The notes: generated from the sequence alone by a model not told the origin. Positions 12,219 to 22,065 are shown, counted from the first letter of the stretch. The stretch is DNA of 64,000 bases from an uncultured Erwinia sp. (GCA_945290265.1 CALYQW010000012.1:1-64000), one strand, 5' to 3'. Program-made: numbers and translations.

Positions 12219-13232
12219 CTACTTCCTGGCCGGACTTTTCTGGCGGGAAAACCAGTCCCAGCGCAACATGCCTCCCAACCAGAGCAGCAGCTGATACCAC
12301 CGACAGATACCGCGCGCGTTGCGCAACATACGCAGATGGGTGCCGGTACGCCAGATATCATTCAGCATCGTGCGCCGTGCCCCCGCATCGGCTTCACGCC
12401 GCATTGCATGACAAACCCCTAAAGCTTCACGCGTCACCTGGGCACGGACAGCGCTATAAATCCTGACCTGCTGCTGATAACGCTGATTAATCTTCTCCAG
12501 CATTCTGCAGATTTTCAGATAATGTCGCTGGTAACGCATACCACTGCGCCCGGTACAGATACGGTTGCTGATCGAGGCATCATGCTGGGTATAGCGATAC
12601 AACGGCTGCTCGCAGTATCGTACCCGCTGTGCGTTCAGCATAAATTCGGTGGTCCACGGGATTTCCTGATGATGAAGCCCCGGACAGAAATTGAGGTTGT
12701 AACGTTGAATCAACGCTGATCGGTACACCCCCAGCCACACCACATGAAGATAGCGGCGGGTGGATAATGCCCAGTCAAGCCAGTCAGGCCCGGTCAGCAC
12801 ATCCGTGGAGCGCAGACGTTCCAGTGGGATAAGTGCCTCACCGTTCTCGCCCTGGCGGGCTACGCGTACTGCATTACACTGTGCGGCATCCAGATCGTCG
12901 GCCTGAACCATCGACATCAGGATCTGATGCAACTGTGGATCTAGCCAGTCATCGGCGTCGGGAAACGTGACATATTCGCCCTGCGCGATAGCCATTCCGG
13001 CATTACGTGCCCGGGAAACGCCGCCGTTTAGCTAGTGGATCGCCCGCACATGCTGATGCGCCGCAGCATACCGATCCGCCAGCTCACCTGAACCATCGGT
13101 AGAACCGTCATCAACAAGAATAATTTCCAGTTTCTGGAAGGTTTGCGCCAGCAGTGAGGCCATGAAAGGCGGGAAAAACGTGCCAGCATTATACAGCGGT
13201 ACGATCACACTCAGTTGTGGAGACGGTAACAT
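12219..13232 (-). pseudogene. GT2 glycosyltransferase interrupted by an amber codon
   Basis: A 66-residue head (SVIVPLYNAG, ILVDDGSTDGSG) and a 258-residue tail (GEYVTFPDADDWLD) lie in the same frame. They are split only by one TAG at 13032-13034 and twelve further codons. Read through, they form one GT2 protein of about 337 residues with the conserved NGGVSRARNAG bridge. In GT2 proteins a Gln often occupies the interrupted position, so CAG to TAG is the simplest cause. The tail retains the catalytic DADD region, but the nucleotide-binding half would be lost. It is oriented like waaA. The substrate cannot be assigned. Confidence 0.82.
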
Positions 13233-13479
13233 TGGCGTATTCTGACTATAAAAATCATATATATCATACTGTTAGATAAAATTAAGTTCTTTAGCGATTT
13301 TTGTTTGATTTTCTGTGTGCATTTCCGGATATTTGCGGTCTTACTTGCGGGTTATCCCAAATTTATCAGCACGCCTGGACAGGCTGGCTGCCCATTGGAT
13401 TCAGGGAGAGAGATACAGGGACACAACCGACAGCGCATCAGTCATATTTTGCGGTGTGTCCTGACTATCGGACGTCTGC

Positions 13480-14487
13480 ATGAAAAATATCTTAGTGATA
13501 CGTCGCGACAATATTGGGGATTTAGTTTGTACCACTCCCCTGCTCGAAGGCATCAGTGAAGCCTGGCCAGAAGCCAGTATCTGGCTGCTAATCAACTCAG
13601 TCAGCCAGGATGTGGTAAAACACAATCCTTATATCAAACAGACCTTCGTTTACCGTAAAGCCAAACATCGCAAAAAGAACGAAAGCTGGTTCAGCGTGTA
13701 TTTCGAACGGCTAAAACTTATTCTGCGCTTACGCAGGATCCATTTCGATGCCGTGATCCTGGCAAATCCTCAGCCCTGCAAATACAGTCTGCGTCTGGCA
13801 CGTATGGCAGGCGGACGCCATATTATCGGTGCCGGTAGCGACAATCGTCGACTTAATGTGGCTTTCAGCCCACAGGATTTTCGGGGTGAACATCAGGTAG
13901 AACGTACCTTCAGCTATTTATCAGCGATCACCGATAAAATTATTGCCATCCCCCCCGTGCGTATCTGGCTGAGCGATGAAGAACGTCAGCAGGCGGCGGC
14001 AAGAATTAAGCCAGTCGGAGAGGGCTCACTGCTGGGCGTCCATATCAGCAGTCGCTGCGCGTTACGACGCTGGCCGTTGGAACGTTACCGGGAAATCATC
14101 CTGCGCCACCTGAAGAATGAACATAATCACGTGGTGATTTTCTGGTCTCCACAGGGCACCTTAACGCCGGACGATACTGGCGACGCTCACCGCGCGGAAC
14201 AGCTGCTGGCATCCTGTGATAATCCGCGCGCCTCGCTGTATCCAACCGCGTCGGTGCGCGAACTGGTGGCCGCATTTGAACACTGTGATCGGGTATTATG
14301 CAGCGATGGAGGCCAGATGCATCTGGCCTCCGCGATGAATAAAAAGCAGGTGGTATTTTTTGGCGATACCGATCAAAAAGCCTGGCGTCCCTGGTCCGGT
14401 CAGTATCAGATCCTGCAAACGCCGTCAGGTAACTGTGCCGATGTCAGCGTGGATGATGTCTGGCATCAGCTACAGGTACTGAGTTAA
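13480..14487 (+). CDS. GT9 heptosyltransferase-like protein
   Basis: This 335-residue GT9 protein has the N-terminal RRDNIGDLVCTTPLL loop, a middle GVHISSR followed by RRWPLERY, and the C-terminal SDGGQMHLASAM donor-binding motif. It belongs to the ADP-heptose transferase superfamily, but the acceptor is not evident. It runs opposite to the surrounding core genes, and its stop codon overlaps the stop of the next gene within a shared TTAA. Upstream lies a 247-bp divergent spacer with no clear promoter. Confidence 0.85.
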   Translation: MKNILVIRRDNIGDLVCTTPLLEGISEAWPEASIWLLINSVSQDVVKHNPYIKQTFVYRKAKHRKKNESWFSVYFERLKLILRLRRIHFDAVILANPQPCKYSLRLARMAGGRHIIGAGSDNRRLNVAFSPQDFRGEHQVERTFSYLSAITDKIIAIPPVRIWLSDEERQQAAARIKPVGEGSLLGVHISSRCALRRWPLERYREIILRHLKNEHNHVVIFWSPQGTLTPDDTGDAHRAEQLLASCDNPRASLYPTASVRELVAAFEHCDRVLCSDGGQMHLASAMNKKQVVFFGDTDQKAWRPWSGQYQILQTPSGNCADVSVDDVWHQLQVLS

Positions 14488-15590
14488 CGCCGTGATGCTG
14501 TCAGCGCTAAATAGCGCTGACAGACCGGTTGCAGATCGTAATCCTGTAACTGCTGGCTATCAATAACCGGTGCGGAGCCCAGTACCTGCACCATCTTTTC
14601 AGCCAGCGAGTCTGCATCAGGTTCGGACAGCGCCTGGCTCAGGCCGGCGCGCGTCAGAATTTCAGCCGGCCCTCCCGGACAACGGTTACTAACCACCGGC
14701 GTACCGCATAACAGCGCTTCCACCAGCACATTGCCGAATCCTTCGCTGTCGGAGCTGAGCACCAGCATTTTCGCATGTTTAATCAGAGGGTAAGGATTAC
14801 TCTGGAACCCGGCGAATATCACCCGGTCATCAATACCCAGGGTTTGTGCCAGCTGCTTTATCTGCGCCATATACACCTTATCACCGCTACCGGCCAGCAC
14901 CAGCCGGGCCGTTATGCCGGATTTAGCGTAGGCCTGCAGCAATCGATCGTGACGTTTATGGGGATGAAAACGCCCAACATGCAGGATGTAATCTTCCTGC
15001 GGCACCACCAGCGGTTCCGCTGCCTGCTGCATAATGGCGTTAATATCGAAAGGGTTGTTGATTACCGCCAGCCGGGCCGGTTTGATCCCCAGCGTGTGGG
15101 TCAAATCATCGGCAACAGCCTGTGAGACGGCAACAATGTTTTTTCCCTGATAGACCCGGGTCATTTTTTGCTGTTTCAGCCAGCGACTGAAACCGCCCCG
15201 ATGTCCGAGATACGAGGTGGAGAGAATACCGTGAATGCAGTGCCACAGCCTGTGCGGGGCAAGCGTACGACAGCGTGACACAATGCGATCGGTCTTATGC
15301 AAATGCGAAAAAATCAGATCAAAGGGAGCATCCTGATACTCGCTGGCACTGACGGCATTATCAAGTGCGGCAGCACGGCGTGACAGTTCCGTCAGTTTCC
15401 GCCAGGGGGCGGAACTCGGGCTTTCAATCAGCTGGTAGTCGACCCCGGCCGGCATCGGGTAATCACAGCGATTCCGCAGAGAGAACAGGCTGACGCGATG
15501 CCCCATCTGCACCATACCTTCACACAGGGTCAGTACCACCTTCTCGGCACCGCCGCCCGGCAGGCCATCAATAATCATCAAAATACGCAT
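14484..15590 (-). CDS. GT4 glycosyltransferase, probable WabH-like core enzyme
   Basis: This 368-residue GT-B fold enzyme has GLPGGGAEKVVLTL at the N-terminus, LHVGRFHPHKRHDRLL in the middle, and the family 4 donor motif DSEGFGNVLVEALLCG followed by GGPAEIL. It lies 3 bp after wabG in a waaQ-wabG operon. That is the position of wabH in Klebsiella, where WabH adds GlcNAc to the core GalA. The presence of a wabN-like deacetylase gene nearby supports this reading. The exact sugar is inferred from context. Confidence 0.8.
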   Translation of the reverse strand: MRILMIIDGLPGGGAEKVVLTLCEGMVQMGHRVSLFSLRNRCDYPMPAGVDYQLIESPSSAPWRKLTELSRRAAALDNAVSASEYQDAPFDLIFSHLHKTDRIVSRCRTLAPHRLWHCIHGILSTSYLGHRGGFSRWLKQQKMTRVYQGKNIVAVSQAVADDLTHTLGIKPARLAVINNPFDINAIMQQAAEPLVVPQEDYILHVGRFHPHKRHDRLLQAYAKSGITARLVLAGSGDKVYMAQIKQLAQTLGIDDRVIFAGFQSNPYPLIKHAKMLVLSSDSEGFGNVLVEALLCGTPVVSNRCPGGPAEILTRAGLSQALSEPDADSLAEKMVQVLGSAPVIDSQQLQDYDLQPVCQRYLALTASRR

Positions 15591-15593
15591 CAG

Positions 15594-16721
15594 TTAATCC
15601 AGAATATGCTGATAGAGCGCCATCAACTGCGCCGACAGGTGCTGTGGAGTCGATCCCATCACCCGCTGACGAGCCGCCTGTGATTCAGGGCTGTCCGTTG
15701 CCTGCTCAGGTAAGGTCATCACGGCATCACGTAGAGCATAAATATCCAGCGCATCGCAAACATAGCCGTTAACGCCCGACTGAATAAATTCGGCACCGCC
15801 ACAGGTGGTGGAGGTAATCACCGGTAATCCACAGGCCATCGCTTCAAGAATAACGTTGGGAAAAGGATCATACAGAGTGGGCAGCAGCAGGCCATCTGCC
15901 GCCTGATACCAGGGCAGCGTATCTGCCTGCACGCCGACAAAATGAATGCGCTCCCCGCAGCCCAGCGTACGCGCCAAATCCTGATAATGACGCTGCGCTT
16001 TATCTTTTCCCACTACCAGCAGATGACGGTTGGTGCCGGCCACAGCGCGAATGGCAGCAGCCAGTCCCTTACGTTCAAATCCGGAGCCAACATAAATCAG
16101 CAGGCAGGCATCCAACGGCAGCGACAAACGCTGGCGTAACTGCGCCCGTAATGTTGCATCTGCCGGCTGGAAGTGCGCGGTATTGATCGCATTATAGATG
16201 ACGTGAATTTTCTCTGCGGCGACACCAAAGCGGTCAATAATCTCCTGCTTAACCATCTGAGCATTACAGATCACCGCCTTTAACGGTGCAGCCTGATACA
16301 TCTCCCGCTCAGCGTTCATTACATAACGATGATAACGACTGGCAAACAACAGTTTCTGCCGCCACGCAGGTAACAACCGGCAGCGCTGTTCCAGCCAGCG
16401 CTGATGTACCCCGTCCCCAGCGCGATAAATATCACATCCGGCGATCCGCTCATGGCTCTGAACAATATCGAACTGTTCACGCTGCCATAATGCGCGGGCA
16501 GCCTCAGCAAAACCACTCTCGCGACTGATCCGTCCCCACTTTTTCGGATCGCAAATATGCAGATGCCAGTTGGGTTGGGGCACCCCCTGCCACTCACGGG
16601 TGATCACATTCAGTTCCAGTGCCTGCTGATCGAGGGCTTCAAGGGCGCGGGAAATAAAGCGTTCGGCACCGCCATCAGGGCGATACTTCTGGCGTACAAT
16701 AGCCAGTCTTACCGTTTTCAT
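15594..16721 (-). CDS. wabG: LPS core GT4 glycosyltransferase WabG
   Basis: The 375 residues match Klebsiella WabG closely as I recall it: LAIVRQKYRPDGGAERF, CDPKKWGRISRE, QSHERIAGCDIYRAGDGVH, YVGSGFERKGLAAAIRA and LLPTLYDPFPNVILEAM. WabG transfers galacturonic acid to heptose II, giving a negatively charged core without depending on phosphates. The family is related to WaaG glucosyltransferases, so the donor should be tested. The start overlaps the waaQ stop by 4 bp. Confidence 0.86.
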   Translation of the reverse strand: MKTVRLAIVRQKYRPDGGAERFISRALEALDQQALELNVITREWQGVPQPNWHLHICDPKKWGRISRESGFAEAARALWQREQFDIVQSHERIAGCDIYRAGDGVHQRWLEQRCRLLPAWRQKLLFASRYHRYVMNAEREMYQAAPLKAVICNAQMVKQEIIDRFGVAAEKIHVIYNAINTAHFQPADATLRAQLRQRLSLPLDACLLIYVGSGFERKGLAAAIRAVAGTNRHLLVVGKDKAQRHYQDLARTLGCGERIHFVGVQADTLPWYQAADGLLLPTLYDPFPNVILEAMACGLPVITSTTCGGAEFIQSGVNGYVCDALDIYALRDAVMTLPEQATDSPESQAARQRVMGSTPQHLSAQLMALYQHILD

Positions 16722-17782
16722 GCTAACAGCCTCCCTGCCGCTGCCAGCACCGCAGCAACCGGAATGGCATCCAGAAAACGCTCGCTGGTTGCCGTATTAA
16801 TCTCGTCGGGATCGGGAAGCGGGGCGTAATCTCCCGCCCAGATAACCTCACCATTTACCTGCCACGGACGCCACATCACCAGTTTTGACGGGCCAAACAG
16901 CGCAATACAGGGGGTTTGTAACGCCGCAGCCATATGCATCGGAACGGAATCTACGCCAATAAACAGTTTTGCTCCCGCGATCAGCGCAGCCAGCTGAGTC
17001 AGCGTCAGCTCACCGGCCAGTGAAATTACCCGTTCATGTGCATTAAGTCTGGATAAAATCGCCTGCACCATTGCCATCTCTTTGTTATCCGGCCCGGAAG
17101 TCAGGACAATTTGATGACCCTGATCCTGCAGAGCCTGAACAGTGGCGGCAAATTTATCCTCGCTCCAGCATTTAAAAAACCAGCGCGAGGTAGGTTGCAC
17201 CACAATATAGTCGCTGAATCCCTGCAATCGCTGCTGCACAACCTGTTGGTCCTGTTCGCTATAGTGCATTCCTACATCCGGTTGCAGCACAGGGAGCTGC
17301 AGCGGTGCCAGCAGTGACAGATTTTGTTCTACAGTATGCTGCCTGGCGTGTTGCTCAGTGGAAACCAGTTGCGTATGGCAGGTTTTCCATAGGGCGCCGC
17401 GACGTTTGGGAAAGTCAAAGCCCAGCCTGACGGGTGCTGCAGTCATGCGGGTAATAATGGCACTGCGCCACTGATCGGCGAGGTTAATCACAATATCGTA
17501 GTTTTCACGCCTTAAGGTTTTTATCAGCCGCCATTCCTGACCGATCTGATAACGTACCCCCTGTTTTTTCCAGCGGCGATCAATCGCGTAAATCTGATGG
17601 ATATCAGGATGGCAGGCAAGCATGGCGCGCGTTTCTTCGTACAGCAAAACGTCTATCGTCGCCTCAGGCCAGTGCGCTTTTAAAGAACGTATAACCGGGG
17701 TAGTTAACAGCATATCGCCGTGGTGACGAAATTTAATGACCAGGATGCGCGCAACCTGACGTGATAAATCCAGAGATTTCAT
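16718..17782 (-). CDS. waaQ: Heptosyltransferase III
   Basis: This GT9 enzyme adds heptose III as a side branch on heptose II. The 354 residues carry IKFRHHGDMLLTTPVI, the WaaQ-type QPTSRWFFKCW block and GVDSVPMHMAAALQTP. It is first in a - strand operon with wabG and the GT4 gene. A plausible promoter lies 30-60 bp upstream. Confidence 0.92.
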   Translation of the reverse strand: MKSLDLSRQVARILVIKFRHHGDMLLTTPVIRSLKAHWPEATIDVLLYEETRAMLACHPDIHQIYAIDRRWKKQGVRYQIGQEWRLIKTLRRENYDIVINLADQWRSAIITRMTAAPVRLGFDFPKRRGALWKTCHTQLVSTEQHARQHTVEQNLSLLAPLQLPVLQPDVGMHYSEQDQQVVQQRLQGFSDYIVVQPTSRWFFKCWSEDKFAATVQALQDQGHQIVLTSGPDNKEMAMVQAILSRLNAHERVISLAGELTLTQLAALIAGAKLFIGVDSVPMHMAAALQTPCIALFGPSKLVMWRPWQVNGEVIWAGDYAPLPDPDEINTATSERFLDAIPVAAVLAAAGRLLA

Positions 17783-17813
17783 GCGTTACCACTGTTCAGT
17801 AATCCAGTCTCCG

Positions 17814-17842
17814 ATTCTAAAGCAGTCCCTGGAATGTGACCA
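17814..17842 (-). promoter_or_regulatory. Candidate promoter of the waaQ-wabG operon
   Basis: On the - strand TGGTCA (17837-17842) and TAGAAT (17814-17819) are separated by 17 bp, each a 4 to 5 of 6 match to consensus. Between it and waaQ a stretch reading AGTGGTAACG loosely resembles the RfaH ops element (7 of 10). That is too weak to call. Confidence 0.5.
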
Positions 17843-17934
17843 GCTTTGCCTGAACACCCTGGCATAATTAACTTTGCGCTTTCGGGGGTCTCTACGTAAC
17901 ATAGCGGACAGATCTTATGCCAACAGGAACAGTT

Positions 17935-18897
17935 ATGGGTAAGCCCGCATTTATCATCACAATAGATACCGAAGGCGACAATCTTTGGCAAAATCACCAG
18001 GAAATTACTACTGAAAACACCCATTTTTTACCGCGCTTCCAGCAGCTGTGTGAAAAGTACGCTTTCAGGCCGACCTGGCTGACTAACTATGAGATGGCGA
18101 TGGATCCGGCTTATATCGAGTTTGCCCGCGATGTGATTGCACGTGACGCCGGCGAAATTGGTATGCATCTTCACGCCTGGAATAATCCACCGGAGTACGA
18201 TCTGACTGGCGATGACTGGCGCTATAAGCCCTATCTCATCGAGTACCCGGCGGCGGCGATCAGAGAAAAAGTGCATCTGATGACAAAACTGCTGGAAGAC
18301 CGGCTACAGGTTAAGATGCTCAGCCACCGCGCCGGACGCTGGGCATTTAATGAATACTATGCGCAGTTGCTGATTGAGCTGGGCTACCAGGTCGATTGTT
18401 CCGTGACTCCGCGAGTAAACTGGCAATTTTCTCCTGGTGATCCCCAGGGAAACGGGGGCACGGATTACCGGCATTTTCCTGACCGGGCTTATTTTATCGA
18501 TCCTGATGATATTTCCCGCCGTGGCCACTCCAGGCTGCTCGAAGTGCCGATGAGCATTCAGTATAAGCATTCCCCAATAGTTAATAGCCTGAAACAGGGT
18601 TGGGATCGCCTGCGTGGTAAATCCCGCAGTCCGTCCGTTAACTGGCTGCGCCCCTCAGGCGGGAATCTGGCGAAAATGATTGGGGTAGTTGATAAAACCC
18701 TGGCAACTGGCAGCAATTATGTTGAGTTTATGCTGCACTCTTCCGAATTTATGCCCGGCGGTAGCCCGACTTTCGTCACAGCGGCAGATATTGAGCGGTT
18801 GTATGAGGAACTGGAGCAGTTATTTGCTTACATAGAAAGTCGCTGCTGTGGTATGACTCTCGCTGAATATTATCAGTCTGTTGAGATCAGTAGATGA
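17935..18897 (+). CDS. wabN: WabN-like polysaccharide deacetylase of the LPS core
   Basis: The start MGKPAFIITIDTEGDN is chosen because AGGA lies 6 bp upstream; an ATG six codons earlier is possible. The 320 residues carry a divergent NodB-type deacetylase fold: TIDTEGD metal-binding segment, EIGMHLHAWNNP with paired His, and SHRAGRWAF. In Klebsiella WabN removes the acetyl group from the GlcNAc added by WabH, leaving GlcN in the core. Linkage to wabG and a WabH candidate supports this. It overlaps the following GT9 gene by 4 bp. Confidence 0.75.
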   Translation: MGKPAFIITIDTEGDNLWQNHQEITTENTHFLPRFQQLCEKYAFRPTWLTNYEMAMDPAYIEFARDVIARDAGEIGMHLHAWNNPPEYDLTGDDWRYKPYLIEYPAAAIREKVHLMTKLLEDRLQVKMLSHRAGRWAFNEYYAQLLIELGYQVDCSVTPRVNWQFSPGDPQGNGGTDYRHFPDRAYFIDPDDISRRGHSRLLEVPMSIQYKHSPIVNSLKQGWDRLRGKSRSPSVNWLRPSGGNLAKMIGVVDKTLATGSNYVEFMLHSSEFMPGGSPTFVTAADIERLYEELEQLFAYIESRCCGMTLAEYYQSVEISR

Positions 18898-19973
18898 AAA
18901 AAAAAAACAAAGCCAGGTGGATTAGCCGCCTGTTAACGCTGTACCATTTCTTTTCCGGCAAATTACAAAAAAACACACCGCTTAACGCGGAAATGGAATT
19001 TGAACGCATCGCGATTTATTCCACCACGGCGCTGGGCGATCTGATGTTTAATACCCCTGCGATAGTGGCACTGAAACAACGCTATCCCAATGCCTCATTT
19101 GTGCTGGTATCCAGTGAAAAGAATCGTCCGTTAGTCGAAACAAGTGACTGGTTCACTGATGTTTTTTACTGGGACAATAAGATCCGCAATGCGCGGGGTG
19201 TCATTTCCTCTCTCAAACGATTCCGGCCACAGCTGACGGTTATTCTGCACTCCTATATGCCCTACGATATCCTGTGCGCTGTCCTGTCCGGCACAGAGTA
19301 CATTATCCGTGATAACTACAGGGTAGATGGCACGCTGCTTAACGGCTGGCTGAATAGGGTTCCGCCGGTTTTTGAAGGGCACCTGATTCAGCGTAAGCTA
19401 AATTTACTCACGCCGCTGGGGTGCCGTAATGATAATACCGCCATGCGTATTCCTGTCAATTACACGCCCGGGACTAAGGGAAAAACCAAACGTATTGGCT
19501 TTCAGATGGGTGCCTCCGAGGCAAAGCGCTGCTGGCCTGTCGAACGCTTTACGCAACTGGCAGCGCTGTTAATCGCTCAGCACTGTGAAATTGTGCTGAT
19601 TGGTGGGCCAAAAGATCACCCTCTGGCTGAAGAGTTCCGTAAGCTGACGGATACCAGCCTGCTAAACCATGTTGAGTTCGCCATCGGCAAAACATCACTC
19701 TTGCAGCTCCTGACGGTTATTGATGGCCTGGATGTGCTGGTAACCGGTGATACCGGGCCACTGCATCTGGCCATTGCCCTGCAAACCCCTACCGTTAGTC
19801 TGTATGCCAGCGCTGAACCGGCTTACACCGGCCCCTGTCAGGATCTGACCAAACACATCATTTTAAAGCTTCAGGAAATCCCTGAAAATGAAAAACAGCC
19901 ACTACACCAGATTAGCGCGCAGCAGGTTTGCAGGAGTGTGATGACTTTGCTGAAAGAGGATGAACAACGTTAA
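18894..19973 (+). CDS. GT9 heptosyltransferase-like protein
   Basis: This 359-residue GT9 enzyme starts with a basic segment MKKKNKARW. The motifs are IYSTTALGDLMFNTPAI, GFQMGASEAKRCWPVERF and GDTGPLHLAIALQTP. It is translationally coupled to wabN (ATGA overlap), so it probably adds an outer core residue in the same branch. Its closest named relative is not identifiable from sequence alone. A stem-loop terminator follows. Confidence 0.85.
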   Translation: MKKKNKARWISRLLTLYHFFSGKLQKNTPLNAEMEFERIAIYSTTALGDLMFNTPAIVALKQRYPNASFVLVSSEKNRPLVETSDWFTDVFYWDNKIRNARGVISSLKRFRPQLTVILHSYMPYDILCAVLSGTEYIIRDNYRVDGTLLNGWLNRVPPVFEGHLIQRKLNLLTPLGCRNDNTAMRIPVNYTPGTKGKTKRIGFQMGASEAKRCWPVERFTQLAALLIAQHCEIVLIGGPKDHPLAEEFRKLTDTSLLNHVEFAIGKTSLLQLLTVIDGLDVLVTGDTGPLHLAIALQTPTVSLYASAEPAYTGPCQDLTKHIILKLQEIPENEKQPLHQISAQQVCRSVMTLLKEDEQR

Positions 19974-19976
19974 TAC

Positions 19977-20021
19977 AGCCACCTGCCGACAGGCAGGTGG
20001 CTAAAGCAGTCAGCTTTTTTT
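19977..20021 (+). terminator. Terminator of the wabN operon
   Basis: A perfect 11-bp stem AGCCACCTGCC/GGCAGGTGGCT with a GACA loop is followed by a second small AAAGC/GCTTT stem ending in seven T. The T tract lies within the last codons of the convergent waaL gene. Confidence 0.85.
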
Positions 20022-21176
20022 CGGTAACGTGAATACGACAGCCAGTGGCAGCCAGAACAGTAACCAGGTTTCCCCTGCATTACCGATAAGAAACATCCCC
20101 TGAGTAATATAGAAAAACAGCGTAAAAAGAAACATACAGGCCTCCAGCGCCTGCTTTTGCTTAATTTGCTGCCATCCCATATACAGCCCGTAACCAGTCA
20201 CCGTCAGTAAGGCGATAAAACCCACGATCCCCCCTTTTAACAGGGCAGCAATGTACAGGCTGTGGGTGGTATGTACGCGATTTCCGAGATCGTTAACAAA
20301 GTCTAACTGCTGGTGTAAACCCCAGCCAAACCAAGGTTTTTGTGCTATCAAGCGCAAACCTTCCTGCCAGATACCAAACCGGGTAAAACTTTGCGTATAA
20401 CTGGAATCAATACGCGCAACCAGAATATGATCAACATGGCTGAAGATAAGCGCCAGTGTCAGTAAAACCAGAATACCGGCACCAATTGCTACGTGGCTGA
20501 TATATTGACGTTTAAACAGCAATAACAGGGGGAGCAACGCAGCACACAAGGAAAATAACGGGCCACGACTTTGCGTTAATAATAAACCTATAAATAACAG
20601 CGTGATCGGCAGATAAAGCCATTTTATTCCGGTTTCACGGATCAGTATCAAACCACAAAAAATACCTATAGCGTAATAACCGCCTAAATCAATGACATTA
20701 TCCGGCTCACCAAAGAAAACGTTATCCAACCGGGTGGTAAACAGATTATTTTTATCAACCAGGATAAATATTAGTATATTGAGAATGACAATTCCGGCGA
20801 AGATAAGGGCAATCAGGCGAGTCTTCTGCCCCTGCCAACAGGCCAGGCTAAACAAAATGATAAATATCAACAGATAAAAACTGTGTTTAAGCGCTGAGCC
20901 TGTCATTGCCGGAACGTTACCCCATAAGCTACTCATACAGAACCAGAGCAACATCAGTGCGGTAATCACAATGCCACGCGTAAAAACCGGTTGTTCAAAA
21001 ACGAACTTACGCACATTTTTCCGAAAAACAAATGCGATTAAAATCAGCGTGGAAGCAATATGATAAAGATTATTTACTCTTACGACCCCACCAAAAATCG
21101 GTAAAAAGAACATAAAAGCACTGAAGAAAAAAAGCGAAACCTTCGTTAAACGCACATCGTTTTTTTCAGATATCAT
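20010..21176 (-). CDS. waaL: O-antigen ligase
   Basis: This polytopic inner membrane protein joins O-antigen to lipid A-core on the periplasmic side. Started at MISEKNDVRLTK it has 388 residues; the 13 upstream codons overlap the previous gene. About ten to twelve hydrophobic segments are visible. The Wzy_C-type periplasmic region contains LTQSRGP, WFGWGLHQQ and the TTHSLYIAALL motif with the conserved His. It is the last gene of the hldD-waaF-waaC-waaZ-waaL run and overlaps the preceding gene by 11 bp. Confidence 0.88.
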   Translation of the reverse strand: MISEKNDVRLTKVSLFFFSAFMFFLPIFGGVVRVNNLYHIASTLILIAFVFRKNVRKFVFEQPVFTRGIVITALMLLWFCMSSLWGNVPAMTGSALKHSFYLLIFIILFSLACWQGQKTRLIALIFAGIVILNILIFILVDKNNLFTTRLDNVFFGEPDNVIDLGGYYAIGIFCGLILIRETGIKWLYLPITLLFIGLLLTQSRGPLFSLCAALLPLLLLFKRQYISHVAIGAGILVLLTLALIFSHVDHILVARIDSSYTQSFTRFGIWQEGLRLIAQKPWFGWGLHQQLDFVNDLGNRVHTTHSLYIAALLKGGIVGFIALLTVTGYGLYMGWQQIKQKQALEACMFLFTLFFYITQGMFLIGNAGETWLLFWLPLAVVFTLPKKS

Positions 21177-22062
21177 CTGATTTAACCTTCCGAAAAATAT
21201 GATTACCCAGCGCACTGTTAAGAGAGAGATTCAATACTTCAATATTCATGCTTTGCAAAACGCTACTGGCGTGGATAAACCCAGGTTCTATAACATGCTC
21301 GAATTGCGACGCCAGATGGCTGGGCGCAGCATTCTTTTCATTTTCATAGAAGCGCGGCTGGTGAAAATTATTCATATCCAGACCAGCAATAATAATCCGA
21401 TGATAGCCGAGATACTGCAAAATCTGCAGAGCCCAGTAAACCACCGTACCTGCATCGAAAATCCCCTGACGAATATCCTGACTGAAAGCAATATTGTTAT
21501 CCTGGGCACTGAAGCTGATGCCGTTTTCAGACTGAAAATGCCGGAAAACATCTTCCTTACGCACCTGAGGCTGATAAGTCTTAACACAGGCATCTTCAAT
21601 CACGGCCAGCCGACAACAGACGCTGTCCATCCCTACCAGCGTAGCCAGTTTGACTATCCCATGAACGGTGGTAAACAGTAGCACTTGTGGATCGCTGACT
21701 ATATCCTTTACCAGTGAAAGACGCTGGTCAAAAAATGTCATGTCCACAATAACATACAGACAGAATCCCCCGACCGGGCGCAATGACCAGGCGCCATTGA
21801 CCCCCATTACCGGTAAATGCTGTAACGGGGTAAAATTGGTCTCCGATACCGACGGGCCAGAGGCTATTAATAAGACATCTCCCGACTGACTTCCCTGCAG
21901 TGCAGAGAGGTCAGCAATCGGGATTGAACGATGGCGAAAGCTCAGTGCGCTGATATGGCCTGCATCCCCACGCTCGATTTTGATATAAGGCCACAGATTC
22001 TCATTATGACGATAACAGCGAGGGCGGGTGTAGCGGTAAATTTGCTTGAAAAACGTACCCAT
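21166..22062 (-). CDS. waaZ: WaaZ-like LPS core protein (probable third Kdo transferase)
   Basis: The 298 residues follow the pattern of E. coli WaaZ: ASGPSVSET (about 67-75), VNGAW (88-92), VDMTFFDQR (106-114) and GLDMNNFHQPRFYENEKN (227-244), the last matching the WaaZ GLD and RFYDENKN block. WaaZ is linked to addition of a third Kdo residue to the inner core. Overall identity is low, so the assignment rests on motif order and on location between waaC and waaL. Confidence 0.68.
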   Translation of the reverse strand: MGTFFKQIYRYTRPRCYRHNENLWPYIKIERGDAGHISALSFRHRSIPIADLSALQGSQSGDVLLIASGPSVSETNFTPLQHLPVMGVNGAWSLRPVGGFCLYVIVDMTFFDQRLSLVKDIVSDPQVLLFTTVHGIVKLATLVGMDSVCCRLAVIEDACVKTYQPQVRKEDVFRHFQSENGISFSAQDNNIAFSQDIRQGIFDAGTVVYWALQILQYLGYHRIIIAGLDMNNFHQPRFYENEKNAAPSHLASQFEHVIEPGFIHASSVLQSMNIEVLNLSLNSALGNHIFRKVKSDDI

Positions 22063-22065
22063 AAT

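Noticed and set aside
17783-17813. RfaH ops/JUMPstart element before waaQ
   Set aside because: Only a 7 of 10 match (AGTGGTAACG) with no JUMPstart context.
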